NCBI GenBank assembly: GCA_004793585.1
Contig: SRZB01000011.1
Location: 22,022-86,021, forward strand
Direction of reading: 5' to 3'
Length of the DNA stretch: 64,000 bases
From: Hominisplanchenecus murintestinalis
GTDB lineage: Bacteria > Bacillota > Clostridia > Lachnospirales > Lachnospiraceae
Part shown: positions 45,501-53,502 of the stretch, piece after piece
How positions within the stretch are numbered: the first letter of the stretch is position 1
How the letters are laid out: each line of letters opens with the position of its first letter
The notes under the pieces: model-generated
Databases searched by the model: none
Told to the model about the DNA's origin: nothing
What the model saw: only the letters and a program-made list of their open reading frames with translations
Made by a program: the position numbers and the translations under genes

Positions 45501-47371
45501 GGCGTCGGCTCTCCAATATAATCAAAGCCTGTCCATACAAACTGCCCTGCCACATGATCCGCCCGGATCGTATCCCAGAGTGATTCTTTTGCCGTTTTTC
45601 CCCAACCTACTGTTGACGTATCATAGGAAGTCAGATGGTAGCCGTAATTATTCTGATATGCCGGTTGATTTCCCGAACCGTTCAACTGCGTTTTATACAT
45701 CCCGCGGCTATTGACTGCCGAAGCAGTCTCCGACGCCATAATGTAATTATATTTATTGTGAAGGCTCGTCATCGCGCTATAACTTGCATAATTAAATCCT
45801 ACAACTCCGCCGCTGCTGTTTACAACTTCATTCATTTCTGTTACATAAGAGTACCCGGAATCCTTTGTATTATCTCCCGTTGTCGCCGGACGCGTGCTAT
45901 CCTCTTCCTTCATCCACCGAATCATATTTCTGGCGTGGACAGGATAATCCGGATGATTGCCGCTGGTTCCTTCCTGAACCTCATTTCCCAGGGACCACAT
46001 AATGACAGACGGATTGTTCCTGTCACGCCTTACGGTAGATTTCAATGCATACTCTGCCCATGTCATAGAAGCATTCCCGCCGTAAATCCCATTCCCGCTG
46101 CCAATAGGCTGGGTATAATATCTGGAAAAGTCATTGCTATTCCCATTTTTCGCAAGATGCCACCCGTCAAAAAATTCTTCAACTGCCAGAATCCCCAGCT
46201 CATTACAAATTTCAAGATACTGTTTATTTGCCGGATTATGAGTAATCCTTACGGCGTTCACACCCATATCCTTTAGAATCGAAAGCTGCCTGTATACCGC
46301 GTCATAATACGCCGCGGAACCGAGCGCTCCCTGGTCATGGTGCATACAGACGCCATTCAGTTTCATTTTCTCACCGTTCAGGCTAAAACCTGTATCATGG
46401 TCAAATGCGAAATAACGGAATCCAAAATCAGTATTATATGTATCCGTCACATTTCCGTCAACCAAAACTTCTGTGTTCACATAATACATATTCGTTTCAT
46501 CCAATGACCACAGCTTCGGAGATGATACATTTGATTCCGTAACTGCTGCCGCAGTTTCCCCTGCGCCTACTTCCACACTGGTTTCAGCTACCCCGGAAAC
46601 TGCTGTTCCCTCAGCAGTATAAACCGTATTTTTCACTGTAACTGTTTTCGCCGAAGCGCCGTCATTTACGATATCTGCTTCTACCCTTACCTTCCCGCCG
46701 CCATTTTCAATTTCCGGCGTCGTGACAGTCGTACCGTTCAAATCTACATGTACAGGTTCTGTAACCACCAGCGTCACGTCACGGTAAATCCCGCTCCCCG
46801 AATACCAGCGGCTGGACGGAATATTATTAACAGCTTTTACTGCAATCAAATTCTGCGTTGCGCCATCGCATGTAAGCGCGTCGCTGATATCAAACGCAAA
46901 CGTCGTATAGCCATAGTGGTGTTCCCCTACCTGCGTCCCATTGACATAAACATACGCATCGCTGTATACTCCGTCAAAATTCAACAGTATCGTTTTCCCC
47001 TCAAAGCTTTCCGGCAAAGTAAACGTTTTCCGGTACCAGCCTGTGCCTCCCGGAAGATAACCGCTCTCTGCTTCCCCACTGGAAGTAAAATTCTGAAAGA
47101 TACTGAAATCATGCGGAATTGTAATATCTTTCCACGCTGCATCATTATAGCCCATATTCTGGGCCCCGTTCACATCTCCAAGATTAAACTTCCATCCTTC
47201 ATTAAAATTTGTCTCCCGCTCTTCCTTAACAGCGCTCACTTTCACCACTTCCGGCTCCGTAAAGCTGACGCCGTCATTGTCTGACGCCCCTGCCGCTGCT
47301 CTGGGAAGTACTGTAACACACAGCGACGCTGCGAGCATAACCGCCAGCAGCTTGTTAAAACGATGTTTCAT
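42506..47371 (-). CDS. Giant secreted GH2 glycosidase (beta-galactosidase-like), paralog B
   Basis: 1621 residues. Signal peptide MKHRFNKLLAVMLAASLCVT, then the same domain order as paralog A: NEGWKFNLGD, WYRKTF, SRWYSGSGIYRDV, acid/base Glu464 in WSLGNEV, nucleophile Glu548 in ASETAS, DUF4982-like and Ig-like domains, a discoidin-like region, FIVAR-like helices (YTPESYAAFQKLIEDMEAA), and a C-terminal BspA-like module ending KKVKVR. The linker differs: TEPSTEPSTEPSTNPGTKPP instead of PNPT. I chose the ATG at 47369-47371 (AAGGAGG upstream), not the one 11 codons earlier. A tandem duplication of paralog A or vice versa; the linker was replaced afterwards. It lies 56 bases after nth without a visible terminator. 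Confidence 0.9.
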   Translation of the reverse strand: MKHRFNKLLAVMLAASLCVTVLPRAAAGASDNDGVSFTEPEVVKVSAVKEERETNFNEGWKFNLGDVNGAQNMGYNDAAWKDITIPHDFSIFQNFTSSGEAESGYLPGGTGWYRKTFTLPESFEGKTILLNFDGVYSDAYVYVNGTQVGEHHYGYTTFAFDISDALTCDGATQNLIAVKAVNNIPSSRWYSGSGIYRDVTLVVTEPVHVDLNGTTVTTPEIENGGGKVRVEADIVNDGASAKTVTVKNTVYTAEGTAVSGVAETSVEVGAGETAAAVTESNVSSPKLWSLDETNMYYVNTEVLVDGNVTDTYNTDFGFRYFAFDHDTGFSLNGEKMKLNGVCMHHDQGALGSAAYYDAVYRQLSILKDMGVNAVRITHNPANKQYLEICNELGILAVEEFFDGWHLAKNGNSNDFSRYYTQPIGSGNGIYGGNASMTWAEYALKSTVRRDRNNPSVIMWSLGNEVQEGTSGNHPDYPVHARNMIRWMKEEDSTRPATTGDNTKDSGYSYVTEMNEVVNSSGGVVGFNYASYSAMTSLHNKYNYIMASETASAVNSRGMYKTQLNGSGNQPAYQNNYGYHLTSYDTSTVGWGKTAKESLWDTIRADHVAGQFVWTGFDYIGEPTPWNGTNPGDGGRGCVPNSSYFGIVETTGFPKDSYYLYRSQWNQKDTTLHLVTAWDADNIMYSSGNKTPVWVYSNAPVVKLYRNGTLIGTATQTEIQTAAGYKYYTYQSVSSNTSACTAVQTSGSESLFAIFNVEYASGTISAKAFEQDGTTEITQVAGNASVSTPGTAAKLQVTEKKDEIAADGSSLVHIAVDVTDANGVPDTAASNEISFSLTGNGEIVGVDNGDQATADKYQQASVLTGPTSAKIKAYAGKALVIVRSTKTAGSFTLTASSSGLQNASVTVNTVEEEAGGAAENMVESYRMVKHCYAPKGISDITLPGTVEASYTDGSTKTLTITWEDFDKAKLGETGVFPVNGSVRDGGQTISLFLTVHVYGEVSGVRNFSLCTRPGAVPVLPTMAMIYDEEGNAFEEYPTQWDMSGITEDSFMNIGDVITINGTVDVRGTVYNTKASVRVAEGTVDSEKNVATGKLHLADNGPYSDELSSIVDGNRADTGESSSRWTTWGKYDAGEHVDEVTISMDWATAVTTNKINLFFFKDENSAGSALPASVEFEYALGSEWDADNGTISADWQKIEHKEREEITLSAAENPRGFTQGFSYELTENINPVAIRIKFKYNEGTFIGLNEVEVISTTYAYRPNTSAELSGVTACGKETDFDDESKTYEVYAGFPEEIEFDNPENASVTFLQISADILKAVVISEDGKVTKTYTMKLTNLPTAASKDALQSKLTEYKNIDSTRYTPESYAAFQKLIEDMEAAIDKTSESRLKDNLDALNDAYAKLEKVSDKEPDTEPSTEPSTEPSTNPGTKPPVDSGTEPSTEPGNQKPPTGAQDTELKKNQIVTVGAMKYKVLDPVKKTAELVKADAKKSGKYVVGTVVLSGKTYTIVSIGANALKGAGKLTSVSIGNNVVSVGKNAFAGCKKLKSVVIGKKVKSIGAGAFTGCKKLGSVKFQGTAVKKIGKKAFTGTAKKITVKVPKKLKKNKNFKKKLVKAGMSKKVKVR

Positions 47372-47427
47372 AAGTTGCCTCCTTTTCTTCTTTATATCAT
47401 CCACACATTACGTGCAAACTTCACCTG

Positions 47428-48063
47428 TTATATGCCCGCCTTTTTGCAGATGTCCTCCAGGCAGCATCTGTCGCAAAATGGCTTTGTCCTGGCAGTACAC
47501 ACATCTCTTCCGTGATAAACCAGGCGGTGGCAGAAATCACTGCCCTCCTCCGGCGGGATAATTTTCCACAACGCCATTTCTACCTTTTTCGGCTCTTTGA
47601 TCCCATCCACAAGCCCCATCCTGTTTGTCAGCCGGATGCAGTGGGTATCTGTCACAATCGCCGGCTCGCCAAATACATCCCCCATAATCAGGTTCGCGCT
47701 TTTCCTCCCTACACCCGGAAGTTTTAAAAGCGCATCAAAATCTTTCGGTATGTTTCCGCCATACTCATCTTTCAGGATTTTCATGCAGGCGCTGATATCC
47801 CGCGCCTTGCTCTTTCCCAAGCCGCAGGGGCGCACGATTTCTTCAATCGCTTCCATTGGAGCTTCTGCCAAAGCTTCTACATCCGGATATTTTTCATATA
47901 GTTTCTCTACCACCACATTTACCCGGGCATCCGTACACTGCGCCGCAAGCCTGACACTGACCAGAAGTTTCCACGCCTGGTCGTAATCCAGCGTACATCC
48001 TGCGTCCGGGTACTCTTTTTTCAACCGTTCGATAATCTCTAACGCCCTCTGCTTCTTTGTCAT
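47428..48063 (-). CDS. nth: Endonuclease III
   Basis: 211 residues. Helix-hairpin-helix LLKLPGVGRKSANLIMG with the catalytic Lys region, catalytic Asp in VTDTHCIRLTNR, and four C-terminal cysteines (CTARTKPFC, CC, C) for a [4Fe-4S] cluster; the first Cys interval is 7 residues where Escherichia coli Nth has 6. A base-excision DNA glycosylase/AP lyase for oxidised pyrimidines. GGGGAG precedes the ATG. 18 bases after the SH3 gene. Confidence 0.94.
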   Translation of the reverse strand: MTKKQRALEIIERLKKEYPDAGCTLDYDQAWKLLVSVRLAAQCTDARVNVVVEKLYEKYPDVEALAEAPMEAIEEIVRPCGLGKSKARDISACMKILKDEYGGNIPKDFDALLKLPGVGRKSANLIMGDVFGEPAIVTDTHCIRLTNRMGLVDGIKEPKKVEMALWKIIPPEEGSDFCHRLVYHGRDVCTARTKPFCDRCCLEDICKKAGI

Positions 48064-48081
48064 TTTGTATCTCCCCTGTCT

Positions 48082-48648
48082 CTAAAAAAATCTGGCTCCC
48101 ATATATCCAACCATGCCGTCCACACGCACTTTATACCAGCCGCCTACATCCTCCAGGAATTCTACCGTTGTTCCTGTCCAGTATTCACCGATGATTTCTC
48201 CTTCCATACTCGGCTCTGCCCGCAAATAGCAGCTCCCCTGCATCGTCAGGTACACCGGCTGCGGCTCTGTCTCGGACTCCGTCTCAGATTCAGATGGAGG
48301 TTCTGTCTGAGATTCTGTTTGAGGTTCTGTCTGAGATTCCGTTTGAGGTTCTGTTTCTTTTTGAGTCTCCACAGGCGCCTCTGTATTGTTCTTGTTTGTT
48401 TCCGTATCCTGCGCATCTTCTGCGGACTCCGTGGTTTTTTCCGATTCCACCGTCTCCCGCGCGCTCTCGGTTTCCGTAATCTTCACCGCTTCTGTGTGCT
48501 TCGCCGCTTCCTTCTGTCCCCTTCCGTCATTTACCACTTTTGAATAAATGCTGACCCCTAGAACTGCCGCCCCCATAATCAGCAGTACAATCAATGCCAG
48601 AAGAATATATCTCAGATTATCGGAAATCCATTCCTTAAAACCATTCAT
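48082..48648 (-). CDS. Membrane-anchored SH3b-domain protein with Thr/Glu-rich stalk
   Basis: 188 residues. Cytoplasmic stub MNGFKEWISDNLRY, one membrane helix (ILLALIVLLIMGAAVLGVSI), a low-complexity stalk rich in T, E, S and Q (TESQTEPQTESQTEPPSESE), and a C-terminal bacterial SH3 domain (YLRAEPSMEGEIIGEYWTG, GGWYKVRVDG). SH3b domains often bind peptidoglycan peptides, so a cell-wall sensor or tether is plausible; no enzyme domain is present. The ATG at 48646-48648 has GGGAG upstream. The stalk is coded by short imperfect repeats (48290-48370). Confidence 0.82.
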   Translation of the reverse strand: MNGFKEWISDNLRYILLALIVLLIMGAAVLGVSIYSKVVNDGRGQKEAAKHTEAVKITETESARETVESEKTTESAEDAQDTETNKNNTEAPVETQKETEPQTESQTEPQTESQTEPPSESETESETEPQPVYLTMQGSCYLRAEPSMEGEIIGEYWTGTTVEFLEDVGGWYKVRVDGMVGYMGARFF

Positions 48649-48680
48649 CTTTTGTCTCCCTTCATTCCCCATTTCCTCAT

Positions 48681-48709
48681 ATTATAACACACATCCCTTC
48701 CATTGTGAA
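48681..48709 (-). promoter_or_regulatory. Promoter of the SH3b-nth genes
   Basis: TTCACA (48709-48704), 17-base spacer, TATAAT (48686-48681) on the minus strand, 33 bases upstream of the SH3b gene start. With no terminator seen after nth, transcripts could continue into GH2 paralog B. Confidence 0.7.
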
Positions 48710-48777
48710 CTGCACAAAAAACGAATCTGCCCATTTGATAATTTCGTTATTATTCACAATAACCTGACTGCCATAAG

Positions 48778-48806
48778 AAAAAGGACTGCCCGTTCCGCAG
48801 TCCTTT
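48778..48806 (-). terminator. Terminator after the D-2-hydroxyacid dehydrogenase gene
   Basis: On the minus strand AAAGGACTGC (48806-48797) pairs with GCAGTCCTTT (48789-48780), then TTTCTTATG. It follows the composite palindromic element that lies directly after the dehydrogenase stop codon. Confidence 0.88.
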
Positions 48807-48824
48807 CTTATATGAAGTCAAAAC

Positions 48825-48938
48825 CCCCGCTGCAAGCAACGGGGCATCAAACTTGAAGCGCCCCAAGGGGCGCGGTATTTGACCCTCGCGGCAGTCGCCA
48901 AATGCCTGCAAACAGTCACTTGGCTCGTTGCTCGCGGG
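48825..48938. repeat. Composite palindromic intergenic element (three hairpins)
   Basis: Three inverted repeats lie in series: CCCCGCTGC/GCAACGGGG (48825-48844), GCGCCCCAAGGGGCGC (48858-48873, perfect), and GCCAAATG/CACTTGGC (48897-48924) with CGCGG-type flanks on both sides. It begins 7 bases after the dehydrogenase stop on the minus strand. Its GC content is far above the surroundings. It looks like a dispersed mosaic repeat of REP/BIME type; a related hairpin lies at 34803-34839. Confidence 0.65.
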
Positions 48939-48945
48939 AATAAAA

Positions 48946-49941
48946 TCATGCACAAAGCTCGTTTCCGTTCTTCCTGCCCTCCACAAATGCCTGCGCATTG
49001 TCAAGGGTCGTCTGGCTGATGGCCTCCAATGCTTCTTTCGTGAGGAATCCCTGATGGGAAGTTACCATTACGTTGGGGAATGATAAAAGCCGCGCCATCG
49101 TCGAATGACTCAAAATCTGTTCGGACATATCCTCGTAAACACTGCCCGTTTCCTCCTCGTACACATCCAGACCTACTGCAAAGAACTTACCGTCACGGAT
49201 TCCCTGCACCAGATCCGCCGTTTTAATCAGCGCCCCCCTGGACGTATTTACCAGAATCACACCATCTTTCATCTTGTCGATGGCCTCTTTATTAATCATA
49301 TGATAATTTGACTCGAACAACGGACAGTGGAGCGAAATCAAATCCGACTCTGCCAGGATATGGTCGAAATCCACATATTCCACAAAATCCAGAGACGGAT
49401 TCTGATGCGTATCATAGCCAATAACCCGCATCCCAAATCCATGACAGAGCCTTGCCATCGCCGCGCCAATCTTTCCTGTTCCTATGATTCCCGCCGTCTT
49501 TCCATATAAATTAACTCCCATCAACCCACTAAGGCTGAAATCATTTTCACGCCCTTTTACATATGCCTTATGCATATGGCGGTTTGCAGTCAGCACCAGC
49601 GCCATAGCATGTTCCGCCACCGCTTCGGGTGAATAGCTTGGCACGCGCATAACTGTGATTCCCAGTTTTGCCGCTTCATCCAAATCCACATTATTATATC
49701 CTGCACAGCGCATCAAAATCAGCTTCACACCGCATTCGTGGAGAATATCTATCGTAGCCGTCCCCAAATCCATATTTACAAATGCACACACCGCTTCATA
49801 TCCGTCTGCCAGCCTGGCTGTGTCCGCTGTCAGGTTAGGCTCGATAAAATGAATCTCCAAATCATGATAATTCTCTTTCTCCAAAAACTCCTTAAAAAAC
49901 TTCTCATCATAGCTCTTTGTCCCAAAAAATAAGATACGCAT
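48946..49941 (-). CDS. D-lactate dehydrogenase / D-2-hydroxyacid dehydrogenase
   Basis: 331 residues. Rossmann GIIGTGKIGAAMARL, catalytic Arg in VNTSRGALIKTADL, Glu in DVYEEE, and His in VTSHQGFLTKEAL (where D-LDH enzymes have TSHQ.FFT), with an N-terminal MRILFFGTKSYDEKFF typical of LdhA. It reduces pyruvate to D-lactate with NADH in fermentation; a related 2-hydroxyacid is possible. The ATG at 49939-49941 has AAGGAGG upstream; the extension of 23 codons upstream is not used. An extended -10 (TGTTATACT) lies near 50015 on the minus strand. Monocistronic. Confidence 0.9.
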   Translation of the reverse strand: MRILFFGTKSYDEKFFKEFLEKENYHDLEIHFIEPNLTADTARLADGYEAVCAFVNMDLGTATIDILHECGVKLILMRCAGYNNVDLDEAAKLGITVMRVPSYSPEAVAEHAMALVLTANRHMHKAYVKGRENDFSLSGLMGVNLYGKTAGIIGTGKIGAAMARLCHGFGMRVIGYDTHQNPSLDFVEYVDFDHILAESDLISLHCPLFESNYHMINKEAIDKMKDGVILVNTSRGALIKTADLVQGIRDGKFFAVGLDVYEEETGSVYEDMSEQILSHSTMARLLSFPNVMVTSHQGFLTKEALEAISQTTLDNAQAFVEGRKNGNELCA

Positions 49942-50060
49942 AAAATACCTCCTTTTCTGTCTGCCAGAATCTGCTTCTCCAGGCAGATTCCTGCATAGTT
50001 CTCCGTACAAGGAAAGTATAACATGCGTATTTTCAAAAAGATAGGCTCTTTTTTATAAAA

Positions 50061-50633
50061 TCAGCGCCTGGTAAACTCTTTCAGTTTCTGGTACAATTTC
50101 GCGACAGGAAGCCCCACCACATTGTTGTAGTCGCCGCAGATTTTTTGGATATAAACCGCAGCGCGCCCCTGGATTCCATACGCTCCTGCTTTGTCCATGG
50201 ATTCTCCCGTATCAATATATTCCTGTATCTCTTTTTCCGTCATTGGGTAAAACGTAACATCTGTTTTCTCAGCAAAAACTTCTAATCTCTCCTTCCCTGC
50301 TTCTTTTGCTATCAGCGCCACGCCTGTATATACCTGGTGGGTCTTTCCCTGCAGCATAGAGAGCATGGAAAATGCCTCTTCTCTGCTGTGCGGCTTTCCA
50401 AGAATATTCCCTTCTGCCGCCACAATCGTATCAGCGCCGATGACCAGTGCATCCTCTTCTCTCTCTGCCACTGCTTTTGCTTTTAAAAACGCCAGTTCTT
50501 TCACGATTTTGTCCGGCGCATTCTCTGTAACAACTTCTTCTGCATCGCTGGCTTTCACTGTAAATACAATGCCTGCCTGCGCTAAAAGCTCCCGCCGCCT
50601 CGGCGATGCGGAAGCAAGTACAATCTGTTTCAT
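50061..50633 (-). CDS. maf: Maf-like nucleoside triphosphate pyrophosphatase
   Basis: 190 residues. N-terminal VLASASPRRRELLAQAG, then VIGADTIV, GKPHSREEAFSML, and YIDTGESMDKAGAYGIQG with the catalytic Asp/Lys region. Maf/YhdE proteins hydrolyse dTTP, UTP or modified nucleotides, and influence septum formation when overexpressed in Bacillus. GGGAGG precedes the ATG at 50631-50633; 12 extra codons upstream are not used. It follows the murE-like gene by 68 bases. Confidence 0.93.
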   Translation of the reverse strand: MKQIVLASASPRRRELLAQAGIVFTVKASDAEEVVTENAPDKIVKELAFLKAKAVAEREEDALVIGADTIVAAEGNILGKPHSREEAFSMLSMLQGKTHQVYTGVALIAKEAGKERLEVFAEKTDVTFYPMTEKEIQEYIDTGESMDKAGAYGIQGRAAVYIQKICGDYNNVVGLPVAKLYQKLKEFTRR

Positions 50634-50701
50634 ATTTTGCCTCCCATATATTATTTCCAGGACGGTCAAAACAGGCTGTCCTATTTTCAGGAGGCCGACT
50701 G

Positions 50702-52231
50702 CTATCCTGCTATTGCGCTTCTCCGCATATGCCTCCTGTTGTATTCCCGGATTCCAATCTGTACAAATTCTCCATCTGTAGGGAACTTGTAAGAAATCTT
50801 TCCATATTTCTGCCGTGCCTCATTTCCTTTCCCAAGTACCAGCAGCACCGTTTTTCTTTCTACCTCCTGAATTGCACGCTGAATAGCCTGTCCCCTGTCC
50901 TCTATGTATTCATAAGGACATCCTGTAACTTCCAGATATCCTCCAATCTCCCTTGCAATATCCTGTGGAGACTCTATCCCCGGATCGTCTGCCGACAGAT
51001 AAACCTTCTCAGAAAAAAGCCCTGCAATAAGCCCTAAATCCCTCCTTCTGTTAAAAGCTTTTCCTCCGGGACAGCCAAAAATAGTCACAATTCTGGCGTC
51101 CGGATGCTCCATCAGCACAGAATCAAATAATTTTTCAAAACTCAGACGGTTATGGGCAAAATCTACAATAACCTGCAGCCGCCCGTCCGCGCTCACATAC
51201 TCTTCCATCCGCCCCTGAACCTTTGTCTTTGCCAAACCTGCCGCCATATATTTCACCGGAATTCCCATAGCATAAGCCGCGGCAATGGCAGCAAGCGCAT
51301 TTTCTACATTAAACATGCCGTGCATAGCAAGCGTAAAATGCTGCCGGAACTCCCTGCATTCCACATCAAATGAAAGCGTTCTGTCTTTCATGCAGATATT
51401 GCTTCCGAGAATATCAGGATTCCCTTTTGTCCCAAAAGTAATTACCTGATCAGACATTCTTGCCGCAGCCAGCACTCTTTTCGCCTGGTCAGAGTCCAGA
51501 TTTACACACGCTGTCTTTGTCTGTTTAAAAAGCGAAAGTTTTGCACTGAAATAGTCTTCAAAATCCTCATGCTCCGTCGGGCTGATATGATCTTCTGATA
51601 TATTTAAAAATACTCCCACATCAAACTTAATTTTTCTTACCCGATGGTATTTGAGCGCCTGGCTGGACACCTCCATTGTCATATGGCTTATTCCTGCATC
51701 TACAGCATTTTTTAAATGCCGGAAAAGTTCCGGTGACTCCGGCGTCGTTAGCTTTGATTCCTCGCAGGACATTCCATCGCAGGTTTCTATGGTAGAAATC
51801 AAACCGGATGCCTTTTCCTGCTTTGCCCGCAAATATTCATCCATAATCGCCCGGATATAATAAACTGTCGTAGTTTTCCCCTTCGTCCCGGTTACTCCCG
51901 TAAGGAAAAGTTCCTCATCCGGATTTCCATAGAACGCTTTTGCCAGTACGGGCATAGCTTTTCTCATGCTCTTCACCCGAATATAAGGAACTTCCTCTTC
52001 CGTGCCGTAATACTGCTCACTCACATACGCCACAGCTCCCCTTTGCAGCGCCTCCAGCAGATAATCTTTTTTAAACGCAGCGCCTTTGCACAGGAATAAC
52101 GTATCTTCCTTCGCATCTCCTGAACCATAAGTCATATGATAAATGGGTGATTTTGCTTTCTGGTACAGATTATATGATACGACCAGTCCTTCCTCCATCA
52201 ACAAATCCAGATACTGTTTTATATTCTTCAT
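50702..52231 (-). CDS. MurE-family Mur ligase of uncertain substrate
   Basis: 509 residues. Three Mur domains: an N-terminal UDP-binding-like part (DTLFLCKGAAFKKDYL), ATPase with P-loop GVTGTKGKTTTVYY near 114, NISEDHISPTEHEDFEDY, and the C-terminal domain (VDFAHNRLSFEKLF, TIFGCPGGKAFNRRRDLG). It clearly belongs to the MurE group. However, the DNPR motif that contacts meso-diaminopimelate in classical MurE is replaced by SADDPGIES. So it may add another amino acid, or act on another substrate, beside a canonical MurE elsewhere. GAGGGG precedes the ATG. The 253-base gap upstream (52232-52484) holds no gene and no clear promoter. Confidence 0.85.
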   Translation of the reverse strand: MKNIKQYLDLLMEEGLVVSYNLYQKAKSPIYHMTYGSGDAKEDTLFLCKGAAFKKDYLLEALQRGAVAYVSEQYYGTEEEVPYIRVKSMRKAMPVLAKAFYGNPDEELFLTGVTGTKGKTTTVYYIRAIMDEYLRAKQEKASGLISTIETCDGMSCEESKLTTPESPELFRHLKNAVDAGISHMTMEVSSQALKYHRVRKIKFDVGVFLNISEDHISPTEHEDFEDYFSAKLSLFKQTKTACVNLDSDQAKRVLAAARMSDQVITFGTKGNPDILGSNICMKDRTLSFDVECREFRQHFTLAMHGMFNVENALAAIAAAYAMGIPVKYMAAGLAKTKVQGRMEEYVSADGRLQVIVDFAHNRLSFEKLFDSVLMEHPDARIVTIFGCPGGKAFNRRRDLGLIAGLFSEKVYLSADDPGIESPQDIAREIGGYLEVTGCPYEYIEDRGQAIQRAIQEVERKTVLLVLGKGNEARQKYGKISYKFPTDGEFVQIGIREYNRRHMRRSAIAG

Positions 52232-52484
52232 CTTTATCCCCTCACTTACACTTACCCTTTATCTATTAGAGTCCGCTTTTCGTTAAAAAGTTTCACTCTT
52301 TTCAAAAATAAGTATAAGCTTTTGGGCATTCCAAAATAAACACAGCAGTGTAAACATGTTGTAAACGAGAACTGAAGATTTTCTTATATTCCTCTATACC
52401 ATTTTTGATACAACTCTCATCTTCTGTCACTGCGCATCGGAAACTATCCGTCTGGCACAATGCTATTCTCAATAAAATCTCCCG

Positions 52485-53501
52485 CTACCGGCTCTCAATT
52501 TTTCCAATATTTTTAATCAGCATAGAAATTGTCCCGTCAGGATTTGTAATAAATTCAATCGTATCTTTATTATCATAGGCTTCCATCGGGATTTTAATCT
52601 CGATCCCTGTATCTGTCATCAGATGCTGTTTCTCAAACTTCCGGGTAGTGGCTGGGTTTTGCGGCGCTACCGGAGTGTCCGCAATGTTCCATTTATCCAG
52701 CTTTTCCAGCACTTCCTCTTCCATTTCTGTCTTTCCTTTGAAAATCTTTCCCAAAACTGCCGGAACATCCAGACTTCCTTTCTCCGCCAGCTCCTGGCTG
52801 ATAATACTCTTTGCCTCCATCTGAACTTCAAACTGCTCAGACTCGTCATAATATTTTTTCTGTACATCGGCAACTGTCCGGTTGACAATTGCCAATCTTG
52901 TCTTCGAGGACATGGAACCCTTGCATTTCAAAAAAACTGTAGAAAAGTAATTAGTTTTTACACCATTTACTTCGTACTTTTTTTCCAGCAGACGGATAGA
53001 ATAATCCTCCAGGCTGATTAGCGCTGCCTCCGAAAGCTTCTGTTTCTCTCCCGGAAGGATTGCTTTGTATTTCAGAACGTCATTCTGATTCCCCCACGGG
53101 TCTGAATTCGTCATATGGGTATATTCCGTCTTATAATTCATCTTCAAAAGCGCCAGGTAAGGATGTCGTTCTACCGAATACTGCACCACCAGAAGGTCTG
53201 CGGCCGGAATATCAATATTTGCATTCATCACCTGATAAAGCTCCACCGCAATCTGCTTTGAAACATCTACGAACTTCTCGTCTTCCCAGGAAGCAAGAAG
53301 CGGATATACCGCTGATTCCTCTTTATCAAAACTACAGCTCTTAATATCATCGCTTCCCGCAATTCGCAGGATATGCCCCCGAAGAAAATCCCCGAAATCC
53401 GAACCATGCTCCAGCTCTTTATCTGACAGCACCGGAACCCCTACACTGGAATCTAAAATATGTATAATTGACCGGGCAATACGTATATCTTCATTTTCCA
53501 T
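52485..53501 (-). CDS. 37-kDa nucleoid-associated protein (NdpA/YejK family)
   Basis: 338 residues. The N-terminal DIRIARSIIHILDSSVGVPVLS and the long alpha/beta body match PF04245, proteins found with the bacterial nucleoid; in phage Lambda-exclusion and plasmid contexts the role differs, and no enzymatic activity is known. I chose the ATG at 53499-53501, one base after the upstream stop codon region (TGATATGG), with AAGGAG 6 bases before it. Operon with the RACo-like gene. Confidence is for family, not function. Confidence 0.72.
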   Translation of the reverse strand: MENEDIRIARSIIHILDSSVGVPVLSDKELEHGSDFGDFLRGHILRIAGSDDIKSCSFDKEESAVYPLLASWEDEKFVDVSKQIAVELYQVMNANIDIPAADLLVVQYSVERHPYLALLKMNYKTEYTHMTNSDPWGNQNDVLKYKAILPGEKQKLSEAALISLEDYSIRLLEKKYEVNGVKTNYFSTVFLKCKGSMSSKTRLAIVNRTVADVQKKYYDESEQFEVQMEAKSIISQELAEKGSLDVPAVLGKIFKGKTEMEEEVLEKLDKWNIADTPVAPQNPATTRKFEKQHLMTDTGIEIKIPMEAYDNKDTIEFITNPDGTISMLIKNIGKIESR

Positions 53502-53502
53502 A

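Noticed and set aside
48730..48770. Rex-like site near the dehydrogenase terminator (TTGTGAATAATAACG on the minus strand)
   Set aside because: Only one half of a Rex palindrome is present and it is downstream of the dehydrogenase gene, not in its promoter.
52232..52484. Possible promoter or small gene in the gap upstream of the murE-like gene
   Set aside because: No spaced -35/-10 pair that I trust and no open frame with a ribosome binding site; only a GTAAAC direct repeat near 52350-52370 was seen.
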